Part shown: positions 1 through 5,224 of the stretch, one piece after another | Position numbering within the stretch: position 1 is the stretch's first letter | How the letters are laid out: each line of letters begins with the position of its first letter | DNA from: Methylocystaceae bacterium | GTDB taxonomy: Bacteria; Pseudomonadota; Alphaproteobacteria; Rhizobiales; Beijerinckiaceae | Assembly: GCA_003152255.1 (NCBI GenBank) | Contig: PLZT01000543.1 | Coordinates: 1-5,224 of the forward strand | Direction: 5' to 3' | Length of the DNA stretch: 5,224 nt | Notes under the pieces: model-generated | The model's database searches: none | The model's input: the letters and a program-made list of their open reading frames with translations, nothing else | What the model was told of the DNA's origin: nothing | Position numbers and translations under genes: made by a program

Positions 1-375
1 TTCATCGGCTCCTGCACCAATGGCCGCATCGAGGATCTTCGCGCCGCGGCCGCCGTGGTGAACGGCAAGACGGTCAACGGGCGGGTCAACGCGATGGTCG
101 TGCCGGGCTCGGGGTTGGTGAAGGCGCAGGCCGAGGCCGAGGGCCTCGACAAGATCTTCCTCACCGCCGGCTTCGAATGGCGCGAGCCCGGCTGCTCCAT
201 GTGCCTCGCGATGAATCCCGACCGTCTCGCGCCGGGCGAGCGCTGCGCCTCCACCTCGAACCGCAATTTCGAGGGCCGCCAGGGCTTTAAGGGCCGCACC
301 CACCTCGTCTCGCCGGCCATGGCGGCGGCGGCGGCGATCGCCGGGCATTTCGTCGACGTGCGGACTTGGGGATGA
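1..375 (+). CDS. leuC: 3-isopropylmalate dehydratase large subunit, C-terminal part (5' end outside window)
   Basis: LeuC, with LeuD, isomerises 2-isopropylmalate to 3-isopropylmalate in cytoplasmic leucine biosynthesis, using a [4Fe-4S] cluster. The window opens inside the gene, in frame 1, and holds the last 124 codons. The cluster ligands are visible: the Cys of the GSCTNGR motif (codon at 13-15) and the two of EPGCSMC (codons at 193-195 and 202-204). The gaps of 60 and 3 residues match my memory of the E. coli ligands (347, 407, 410), and the 119 residues left after the first Cys also match its roughly 466-aa length. So the C-terminus looks complete, ending in DVRTWG. The family-typical NRNFEGRQG and [13 protein letters not shown] segments distinguish LeuC from aconitase. 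LeuD is not directly downstream. The stop codon lies inside a 19-bp tandem duplication. Confidence 0.96.
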   Translation, partial: FIGSCTNGRIEDLRAAAAVVNGKTVNGRVNAMVVPGSGLVKAQAEAEGLDKIFLTAGFEWREPGCSMCLAMNPDRLAPGERCASTSNRNFEGRQGFKGRTHLVSPAMAAAAAIAGHFVDVRTWG

Positions 376-392
376 CGTGCGGACTTGGAGAT
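355..392 (+). repeat. 19-bp tandem duplication across the leuC stop codon
   Basis: Positions 355-373 and 374-392 are consecutive copies of the same 19-mer, starting GACGTGCGGACTTGG, with one mismatch (G at 370, A at 389). A third start, GACG, follows at 393. The first copy encodes the last LeuC residues. The TGA stop (373-375) is formed across the junction of the two copies. If one copy were removed, the frame would still read into a TGA and end DVRTWR instead of DVRTWG, so the duplication barely changes the protein. It looks like a slippage product. Confidence 0.9.
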
Positions 393-394
393 GA

Positions 395-410
395 CGGGCG
401 ACGACGCCCG
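395..410 (+). terminator. small GC hairpin after leuC, possible weak terminator
   Basis: CGGGCG (395-400) pairs perfectly with CGCCCG (405-410) around a 4-nt ACGA loop, 20 bp after the leuC stop. There is no U-tract directly after the stem. The first T run (TTTT, 421-424) is ten bases further on, so this is not a canonical intrinsic terminator. It could act as an mRNA 3'-end stabiliser or be a chance GC palindrome. Confidence 0.3.
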
Positions 411-454
411 GACGCGGAGATTTTCGTAACCTACTAGATCGAAGGCGGACAATC

Positions 455-880
455 ATGGCAGGCACAATCTCCGACAGCGCGGTCGCCGCGCTCAAGGCCC
501 CGACCCTGGCCGACATCGAGGCGCTGGCGCATGCGGGTTACGCCGCTCTGCCCTCGCGCTTCACGCGCCTGTGCGAGGGGCTGGTCGTTCGAGTCGAGGA
601 TTTTCCAGAGGACGAGGTTCTCGAAGAAATGGAATGCGAGACCGAATACGATCTTCTCGGCCTGTTTCGCGGCCAGGGGGTGACGGAGCGCGAGCATTTG
701 GCGCAAACCGGCGATCAGCCCAATATGATCTGGCTCTATCGGCGTCCGATCATCGACTTCTGGGCCGACGGCGAGGAAACCCTGGCCGAGATCGTCACCC
801 ATGTGCTGGTCCACGAGATCGGCCACCACTTCGGCCTGTCCGATCAGGACATGGAGGAGATCGAGAGCCACGTCGGCTAA
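455..880 (+). CDS. small zincin-type metallopeptidase (Zincin_1 / DUF1025 family)
   Basis: This 141-aa protein has no signal peptide or membrane segment, so it is probably cytoplasmic. Near the C-terminus is VHEIGHHFGLSD (residues 119-130). It fits HExxHxxGxxD: H120 and H124 would bind zinc, E121 would be the catalytic base and D130 a likely third ligand. This arrangement, the small size, and an acidic end of the form sDqDMEEIE are typical of the 'minimal zincin' family (PF06262), common in alphaproteobacteria and actinobacteria, with unknown physiological substrates. The central LLGLFRGQGVTER and MIWLYRRPI stretches also fit the family. The ATG at 455 is preceded by GAAGGCGG (441-448), a reasonable ribosome-binding site. 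The gene follows leuC by 79 bp and has no clear promoter of its own, so it may be read through from leuC. Family assignment is firm. Proteolytic activity is inferred from the motif. Confidence 0.9.
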   Translation: MAGTISDSAVAALKAPTLADIEALAHAGYAALPSRFTRLCEGLVVRVEDFPEDEVLEEMECETEYDLLGLFRGQGVTEREHLAQTGDQPNMIWLYRRPIIDFWADGEETLAEIVTHVLVHEIGHHFGLSDQDMEEIESHVG

Positions 881-890
881 AGCATCCTCC

Positions 891-920
891 TTGCCGAGCG
901 CGCGGCGTCTGGACTAAAAG
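891..920 (+). promoter_or_regulatory. weak candidate promoter in the 881-991 gap
   Basis: TTGCCG (891-896, 4/6 to TTGACA) and TAAAAG (915-920, 4/6 to TATAAT) are separated by 18 bp, upstream of the membrane-protein gene at 992. In random high-GC sequence a match of this quality is only mildly unusual. The rest of the gap (921-991) is GC-rich with short self-complementary runs, and I see nothing else definable in it. Confidence 0.22.
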
Positions 921-991
921 CTGAGCAACCTATCTTTCAACCGCCTCGCGGGCGCACGGCGCCGGGGGCCGCTCGACGGCTGGAAAAAATC

Positions 992-1801
992 ATGTGTTGG
1001 AGTGGTGAAGCGTCGACGGTTCTGGCGACCGTCGGCATCAGCGGCGCGCTTTACGCGGCCTATAAGAAAGAGCCGGCGTCGCTGTGGGGCACGCTGCTGT
1101 ATTTCGCGATGATGGAGGCATTGCAGGCCTATACCTATACCGTCATCAACCAGTGTCAGTTGCCGGCGAACCAGATAGCAACGGTCTTGGGCTATTTACA
1201 CATAGCATTCCAACCGTTCTTCATAAACGCCATCTCCCTGCACTTCGTCCCGGAGAAGGTGGCGGCGCGGCTGTATAAGCCGGTCTACGGGCTGTGCTTC
1301 GTCTCGTCGATCATCATGTTGTTGCAGCTTTATCCTTTCGAATGGGCGGGCCTGTGCGAACCGGGCCGCGCGCTTTGCGCCGCGCGTCTGTGCTCGGTCA
1401 GCGGCAATTGGCACATCGCCTGGGACGTGCCGGCCAATGGCATCGGCAATTGGACCTACGAGCATCACCTCACCGGCTATTTCAGCTATGGGTTCGTCGC
1501 CTTCATCCTGCCGCTGATGTACGGCTCCTGGCGCTTCACGCTGTATCATTTCATCATGGGGCCGTTCATGGCGCGCATGCTGACCAATAACCTCAACGAG
1601 GCGCCGGCGGTGTGGTGCCTGCTGTCGATCGGCTTCCTGCTGATCGTCATCGACACCCCCGTGCGCAAATATCTCTATGTGCGCTGGAATCTGCTGTGGC
1701 GGCTGTTCTTTGGCTACGACGGCCGGGAGGCCACGCCCAAGGAGGCCACGCCCAAGGAGGCCGCCGAGCCGCCACGGGAGCCCGCGTTGGAGCAGGTCTG
1801 A
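992..1801 (+). CDS. uncharacterised multi-pass membrane protein, probably DUF5765 family
   Basis: This 269-aa protein is strongly hydrophobic, with about six or seven predicted membrane segments: roughly residues 8-24, 31-52, 60-83, 98-114, 163-180, 183-198 and 207-222. The N-terminus MCWSGEAS and the early Glu/Gln/His residues inside hydrophobic stretches (E42, Q45, H70, Q74) resemble proteins I recall as DUF5765. I know of no function for them. Between segments 4 and 5 lies a soluble loop with three cysteines (C122, C129, C134) and a Trp/His-rich part ([15 protein letters not shown]) that could bind a ligand or metal, but this is speculation. The polar tail has an EATPK repeat (246-257) and then a Pro/Glu/Ala-rich end, probably disordered and cytoplasmic. 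The ATG at 992 has only a poor ribosome-binding site (TGGAAAAAATC). Starting here gives the MCWS end. The gene is not obviously part of either neighbouring operon. Confidence 0.82.
   Translation: MCWSGEASTVLATVGISGALYAAYKKEPASLWGTLLYFAMMEALQAYTYTVINQCQLPANQIATVLGYLHIAFQPFFINAISLHFVPEKVAARLYKPVYGLCFVSSIIMLLQLYPFEWAGLCEPGRALCAARLCSVSGNWHIAWDVPANGIGNWTYEHHLTGYFSYGFVAFILPLMYGSWRFTLYHFIMGPFMARMLTNNLNEAPAVWCLLSIGFLLIVIDTPVRKYLYVRWNLLWRLFFGYDGREATPKEATPKEAAEPPREPALEQV
1727..1762 (+). repeat. 15-bp in-frame tandem repeat encoding EATPK
   Basis: GAGGCCACGCCCAAG occurs at 1727-1741 and again, identical, at 1742-1756, followed by a partial third copy (GAGGCC, 1757-1762). The unit is five codons, so the frame is kept and the protein reads [12 protein letters not shown]. 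Identical copies suggest recent slippage, and copy number may vary between strains. Confidence 0.92.
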
Positions 1802-1822
1802 CGCTCTTTCACGCCGAACGCA

Positions 1823-1850
1823 TTGACACGGCTTGGGCCGAGCCTACAAC
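1823..1850 (+). promoter_or_regulatory. candidate sigma-70-type promoter for the dapD operon
   Basis: A perfect -35 box TTGACA (1823-1828) is followed after 16 bp by TACAAC (1845-1850, 4/6 to TATAAT). Transcription would start near 1857, giving a leader of about 25 nt before the dapD ATG at 1882. It lies in the only sizeable gap (1802-1881) before four overlapping genes, where an operon promoter is expected. I see no operator-like palindrome or leader-peptide attenuator. This is a sequence match only. Confidence 0.55.
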
Positions 1851-1881
1851 CGGGTCAACATCTCAAACGATTGGTCGCGAT

Positions 1882-2739
1882 ATGCCGCATACGGGTCTCG
1901 AAAGCCTCATCACCGCCGCCTTCGAAGACAGGGCGAACATCACTCCGGCGACCAAGGGCGATGTTCGTCACGCCGTCGAGAGCGCGCTGCGCCTGCTCGA
2001 CGCCGGCAAGCTGCGCGTCGCCGAGAAGATCGAGGGCAAGGACGGCCCCGACTCCTGGCGCGTCAATCAATGGCTCAAGAAGGCCGTGCTGCTGTCGTTC
2101 AGGCTCAACGACATGACGGTGATCGAAGGCGCGCCGGGCGGCGCGACCTGGTGGGACAAAGTTCCGTCGAAATTCGCCGGCTGGGGCGCGACGGAACATG
2201 CGGCCGCGGGGTTCCGCTCCGTCCCGGGCGCCGTGGTTCGTCACTCCGCCTATATCGCGCCGGGCGCGATCTTGATGCCATCCTTCGTCAATCTCGGTGC
2301 TCACGTCGACGCAGGCACGATGGTCGACACCTGGGTCACGGTCGGCTCCTGCGCGCAGATCGGCAAGAATGTGCATCTATCTGGCGGCGTCGGCATCGGC
2401 GGCGTGCTGGAACCGTTGCAAGCCAATCCGACGATTATAGAGGACGATTGCTTCATCGGCGCGCGCTCCGAGGTCGTGGAGGGCGTCGTCGTCGGCAAGG
2501 GGTCGGTGCTGTCGATGGGCGTGTTCATCGGCGCCTCGACCAAGATCGTCGACCGCGCGACGGGCAAGATCCATGTCGGCTATGTGCCGCCCTATTCGGT
2601 GGTCGTCTCGGGCAATCTGCCGGGCAAGCCGCTGCCGGACGGCGCGCCGGGCCCCTCGCTTTATTGCGCGGTGATCGTCAAGACGGTGGACGCGCAGACG
2701 CGCGCCAAGACCGGCATCAACGAACTCTTGAGGGATTGA
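1882..2739 (+). CDS. dapD: 2,3,4,5-tetrahydropyridine-2,6-dicarboxylate N-succinyltransferase
   Basis: DapD transfers succinyl from succinyl-CoA to tetrahydrodipicolinate, committing it to the succinylase branch of lysine/meso-diaminopimelate synthesis in the cytoplasm. The protein has 285 aa, close to the family's usual 274-285. Residues 1-105 form the helical N-terminal domain, with a [19 protein letters not shown] segment (59-77) highly typical of DapD. About 110-235 is the left-handed beta-helix of hexapeptide repeats, including [16 protein letters not shown] (136-151), [11 protein letters not shown] (168-178) and ECF-like [14 protein letters not shown] (188-201). The C-terminal strand region follows. 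The family works as a trimer with active sites between subunits. The ATG at 1882 is chosen because it yields the usual [10 protein letters not shown].. start, no in-frame ATG lies closer to the promoter, and the likely transcript starts near 1857. There is no convincing Shine-Dalgarno (GGTCGCGAT only). The stop overlaps the next start by one base. Confidence 0.97.
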   Translation: MPHTGLESLITAAFEDRANITPATKGDVRHAVESALRLLDAGKLRVAEKIEGKDGPDSWRVNQWLKKAVLLSFRLNDMTVIEGAPGGATWWDKVPSKFAGWGATEHAAAGFRSVPGAVVRHSAYIAPGAILMPSFVNLGAHVDAGTMVDTWVTVGSCAQIGKNVHLSGGVGIGGVLEPLQANPTIIEDDCFIGARSEVVEGVVVGKGSVLSMGVFIGASTKIVDRATGKIHVGYVPPYSVVVSGNLPGKPLPDGAPGPSLYCAVIVKTVDAQTRAKTGINELLRD

Positions 2740-3221
2740 TGGGCTGGCCTTCCAGCGAGCGTATCCGCTTTCTGTTCCGCGCCGATCAGGGGCGGGTCGA
2801 CCGCGATGTCTGGCGGCGCGCCGCGCTCGGTCTGCTGGCGTTCATCGCGCCGTTCATCGGCGTGGGGCTGTTGCTCGCGCCCTATACCGAGCACGATCTC
2901 GCCAAGAGCCCGCTGTTTGTCCCGATGACGGCGCTGGCTTACGCCTATCTCATATTCTTCGCCTTCGTCGCCATGCTGGTCGCGATCAGCTTCGTCAATC
3001 TTTCGGCCAAGCGCTTTCGCGACATTGGTCTTCCAGCGCCGCTCGGCCTCGCGAGCTTGCCGCTCCTCGCGGTTTTTCTCGCCGCCGCGGCGCATTGGCT
3101 GCAACCGCGGATCGCCGAAGTCATGCCGCGCTGGCAGGTCTACCCGTTCGACGCGGCCGCGGTTATCGTGGGCGGCTGGACGCTCTACCAATTGGGATTC
3201 GCGCCGGGGCGGGAAAAATGA
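2739..3221 (+). CDS. small DUF805-like inner-membrane protein
   Basis: This 160-aa protein has about four hydrophobic segments (near 29-48, 66-86, 102-119 and 138-153). Before the first comes FLFRADQGRVDRDVW (11-25), and after the second AKRFRDIGLPA (90-100). These match the DUF805 pattern of an FxxxGRxxRxxxW opening and an RRxxDIGxs loop, so I assign it there with moderate confidence. The family's biochemical role is unknown to me. The start ATG shares one base with the dapD stop (TGATG) and has GAGGG (2730-2734) four bases upstream. The stop overlaps the dapE start by 4 bp (ATGA). A membrane protein translated between two soluble enzymes of one pathway is likely co-expressed with them, but sequence gives no evidence that it takes part in diaminopimelate synthesis. 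Confidence 0.85.
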   Translation: MGWPSSERIRFLFRADQGRVDRDVWRRAALGLLAFIAPFIGVGLLLAPYTEHDLAKSPLFVPMTALAYAYLIFFAFVAMLVAISFVNLSAKRFRDIGLPAPLGLASLPLLAVFLAAAAHWLQPRIAEVMPRWQVYPFDAAAVIVGGWTLYQLGFAPGREK

Positions 3222-4381
3222 CCGCGCTCTCGCCCGCCGTGGAGCTCACGCGCGAACTGCTGCGCTGTCCCTCGGTGACGCCCGAGGACGCCGGCGCGCT
3301 CGACGTATTGCAGAGCGCGCTCAATGCGGCGGGCTTTGCTTGCGAGCGCAAAATCTTCCATGAGGCCGGCACGCCCGATGTCGACAATCTCTTCGCCAGG
3401 ATCGGCGACGGCGCGCCGCACCTCGTCTTCGCCGGCCATACCGACGTGGTGCCGCCGGGCGACATGGGCCGCTGGCGCTTCGACCCGTTTTCCGGCGAGG
3501 TCGCGGAGGGAAGAATTTTCGGGCGCGGCGCCTCGGACATGAAAGGCGCCATCGCCGCCTTCGCCGCCGCGGCCCTGGAGTATTCGCGCCGGCACGGCGT
3601 CCCGAAGGGCGCGATTTCCTTCCTCATCACCGGCGACGAGGAAGGCCCCTCGATCAACGGCACGGTGAAGCTGCTCGACTGGGCGAGGGAGCGGGGCGAG
3701 CGTTTCGATCACTGCATCGTCGGCGAACCCACCAATGTCGACGCGCTCGGCGACATGATGAAAATCGGCCGTCGCGGCTCGCTCAATGGCCATGCCTTCG
3801 CGCGCGGCAAGCAGGGGCATGTCGCTTATCCCGAGCGCGCGCATAATCCGCTGCCGGCGCTCGCGCGCGTCGCCGCCGCGCTTTCGCGGCACGAATTCGA
3901 CGCCGGAACGGAGCATTTCGCGCCCACCAATCTCGAAGTCACGTCGATCGACGTCGGCAATCCCACGACGAATGTGATTCCCGCCGGCGGCCGCGCCAGT
4001 TTCAACATTCGCTTCAACGATCTTTGGACTCCCGAGAGCCTGGCGGAGCGCGTCCGCGAGGTCGCGCTCGCGGCGGCGGACGGCACGGTGATCGATCTCC
4101 AGTTTTCGCCCTGCAACGCGCGGGCGTTTTTGACGAAGCCCGGGCCTTTCACCGACCTCGTCGCGCGCGCGGTCCGCGAAGTGACGGGCCGCGCGCCGCG
4201 GCTTTCGACCAGCGGCGGAACCTCCGATGCGCGCTTCATCACGCGCGACTGTCCGGTCGTGGAATTCGGCCTTCTCAACGAAACGATTCACGCGGTCGAC
4301 GAGAACGCGGCGCTCGCCGACATAGACGCGCTGACGCGGGTGTATTTTCGCGTGCTCGAAGATTATTTTGGAGGCGCATGA
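3218..4381 (+). CDS. dapE: succinyl-diaminopimelate desuccinylase
   Basis: DapE hydrolyses N-succinyl-L,L-diaminopimelate to L,L-diaminopimelate and succinate. It is a cytoplasmic di-zinc M20 peptidase-family enzyme, usually a dimer. The 387-aa length fits the family (about 375-385). All expected active-site positions are present: H74 and D76 (GHTDVVPPGD), D107 (RGASDMKG, the bridging ligand), E141-E142 (TGDEEGPS, catalytic base and ligand), E170 (VGEPTN), H201 in KQGHVAYP of the dimerisation domain, and H358 (NETIHAVDE). Relative to H. influenzae numbering (67, 69, 100, 134/135, 163, 194, 349) the offset is a steady 7, then 9. The catalytic domain is split by the lid/dimerisation domain (about 180-295). 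The ATG at 3218 overlaps the upstream stop (ATGA) with CGGGAAAA just before it. The next gene again overlaps by 4 bp. No signs of decay. Confidence 0.97.
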   Translation: MTALSPAVELTRELLRCPSVTPEDAGALDVLQSALNAAGFACERKIFHEAGTPDVDNLFARIGDGAPHLVFAGHTDVVPPGDMGRWRFDPFSGEVAEGRIFGRGASDMKGAIAAFAAAALEYSRRHGVPKGAISFLITGDEEGPSINGTVKLLDWARERGERFDHCIVGEPTNVDALGDMMKIGRRGSLNGHAFARGKQGHVAYPERAHNPLPALARVAAALSRHEFDAGTEHFAPTNLEVTSIDVGNPTTNVIPAGGRASFNIRFNDLWTPESLAERVREVALAAADGTVIDLQFSPCNARAFLTKPGPFTDLVARAVREVTGRAPRLSTSGGTSDARFITRDCPVVEFGLLNETIHAVDENAALADIDALTRVYFRVLEDYFGGA

Positions 4382-5181
4382 GCGAGATACGTTCCTCAAC
4401 GCCAAAGATTCGCGTCGAAATCGCCGGCGGCGTCGCCACGGTGCTGATCGACAACGCGCCGCGCCGCAACGCCTTCGACTACTCGATGTGGAGCGCGCTG
4501 CCGAACGTGATGCGCCAGCTCGAGGCGGAAGAAGGCGTGCGCGTCGCGGTGCTGCGCGCCGCTCCCTCGCTCCCCTTTTGCTCAGGCGCCGATATTTCCG
4601 AGTTTTCGACCCTTCGCGCGACGGCGGAAGGCGGTCGCGCCTATGAGCAATCCAATGTCGAAGCGTTCGACGCCTTGGCGCGGCTCGGAAAGCCGGTGAT
4701 CGCGGCGATCGGCGGCTTTTGCATGGGCGGAGGCATGGGGCTCGCCGCGGCTTGCGATCTGCGCGTCGCGGCTGATGACGCGGTGTTCGGCATTCCCGCC
4801 GGGCGGCTCGGCGTCGGCTATCCGCCGACGGCGATGCATTATGTCGTGGCGGCGGTCGGCGCGCAGACCGCGATGGAACTGTTTTTCACCGCGCGGCGTC
4901 TGTCGGCGCGAGAGGCGGCGGCGAGCGGCTTTCTCGCCCGCGTCATTCCGGGAGAGGAGTTCAACTCCGCGGTCGCGGAATTGGCCTCGACGATCGCCGC
5001 CAACGCGCCGCTGACCCTGCGCGCGGCCAAGGCGGCCATTCGCGCGGCCTCCCATGCGCCGCGCGCGCCGAGCCTGGAGCAATGCGAGGCCCTGGCGGCG
5101 GCCTGTTTCGACAGCGCCGATTTTGTCGAAGGGCGCACGGCGTTTCTGGAGAAGCGCGCGCCGCGGTTCAGCGGCCGCTGA
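4378..5181 (+). CDS. enoyl-CoA hydratase/isomerase (crotonase) superfamily protein without the two classical glutamates
   Basis: This 267-aa protein has the crotonase fold along its whole length. VATVLIDNAPRRNAF (19-33) is the N-terminal signature, CSGADISEF (68-76) carries the first oxyanion-hole position, and KPVIAAIGGFCMGGGMGLAAACDLRVA (105-131) the second. A C-terminal helical region contains FFTARRLSAREA and a family-like VEGRTAFLEKRAPRF end. Compared with rat mitochondrial hydratase (E144 in GGGCEL, E164 in GQPEI), the equivalent positions are G121 (GGGMGL) and A141 (GIPAG), so both acid/base residues are absent. The usual PGxGG loop is GYPPTAMHY. CoA-ester binding is likely, but simple hydration is doubtful. 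It could be an isomerase, hydrolase or decarboxylase subgroup member. The ATG at 4378 overlaps the dapE stop (ATGA), with GGAGG (4370-4374) unusually close, three bases upstream. Confidence 0.9.
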   Translation: MSEIRSSTPKIRVEIAGGVATVLIDNAPRRNAFDYSMWSALPNVMRQLEAEEGVRVAVLRAAPSLPFCSGADISEFSTLRATAEGGRAYEQSNVEAFDALARLGKPVIAAIGGFCMGGGMGLAAACDLRVAADDAVFGIPAGRLGVGYPPTAMHYVVAAVGAQTAMELFFTARRLSAREAAASGFLARVIPGEEFNSAVAELASTIAANAPLTLRAAKAAIRAASHAPRAPSLEQCEALAAACFDSADFVEGRTAFLEKRAPRFSGR

Positions 5182-5201
5182 AGACAAAGGGGGCGGCGCA
5201 A

Positions 5202-5224
5202 ATGATGACGGCGAAAAGCGCGCT
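5202..5224 (+). CDS. possible start of a further gene, cut by the window end
   Basis: ATGATG at 5202-5207 opens a frame reading MMTAKSA that is still open at the window end. An AAAGGGGG run (5186-5193) sits eight bases before the first ATG, a good ribosome-binding site, and the gap from the previous stop is only 20 bp with no terminator. It would be a fifth member of the dapD operon. Seven codons are too few to recognise a product. Confidence 0.4.

Noticed and set aside
434..871. Minus-strand open frame opposite the metallopeptidase
   Set aside because: No recognisable domain, and the + strand carries an intact HExxHxxGxxD motif.
1612..1881. N-terminal extension of dapD into the preceding membrane-protein gene
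   Set aside because: DapD family length and start, and the candidate promoter at 1823-1850, place the start at 1882. The extension is the out-of-frame end of the upstream gene.
1833..2738. Upstream open frame continuous with the DUF805-like gene, through dapD in another frame
   Set aside because: The upstream part is Arg-rich shadow translation of dapD. The real start is the ATG at 2739, with a GAGGG site and a one-base overlap with the dapD stop.
4024..4377. N-terminal extension of the crotonase gene into dapE
   Set aside because: This part is Arg/Gly-rich shadow of dapE. The ATG at 4378 with GGAGG upstream gives the standard crotonase N-terminus.
3185..4405. A 406-codon open frame on the minus strand opposite dapE
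   Set aside because: Its translation is Arg/Ala/Gly-rich low-complexity with no family features. It is the expected antisense shadow of a GC-biased gene, and dapE has every catalytic residue on the + strand.
1..5224. Search for mobile elements, CRISPR arrays, tRNAs or a novel defence-type cassette
   Set aside because: No transposase or integrase, terminal inverted repeats, spaced direct repeats or tRNA-like cloverleaf seen. Base composition and gene density look uniform and housekeeping-like.

Overview
The window is high-GC DNA with densely packed genes, all on the + strand, and looks like an ordinary bacterial chromosome. Codon use is strongly GC-ending. DapD, DapE, the HExxH metallopeptidase and the small DUF805-like protein between dapD and dapE all look alphaproteobacterial. 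My best guess is Hyphomicrobiales (Rhizobiales), possibly a Methylocystaceae/Beijerinckiaceae relative. That placement rests on protein character and gene order, not on a search.

Layout. 1-375 is the 3' end of leuC (isopropylmalate isomerase large subunit), carrying all three Fe-S cysteines. A 19-bp tandem duplication covers its stop codon and is followed by a small hairpin. 455-880 encodes a small zincin-type metallopeptidase. 992-1801 encodes an uncharacterised multi-pass membrane protein (probably DUF5765) with a short repeated tail. A good sigma-70-type promoter at about 1823-1850 precedes a tight block: dapD (1882-2739), a DUF805-like membrane protein (2739-3221), dapE (3218-4381) and a crotonase-fold protein (4378-5181). 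The junctions within this block overlap by 1, 4 and 4 bp, so it is almost certainly one translationally coupled operon. A further reading frame may begin at 5202 and run off the window.

Function. DapD and DapE carry out the succinyl-transfer and desuccinylation steps of the lysine/meso-diaminopimelate pathway, which supplies peptidoglycan and lysine. LeuC belongs to leucine biosynthesis. The membrane protein and the crotonase-like protein have no evident role in the pathway. The crotonase-like protein lacks both glutamates that classical enoyl-CoA hydratases use, so its true reaction is open.

I saw no mobile element, CRISPR array, tRNA, rRNA or defence cassette, and nothing that amounts to a previously undescribed system. 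The points most worth a second look are the glutamate-less crotonase tied to the dap genes, the DUF805-like gene between dapD and dapE, and the duplication at the leuC stop.
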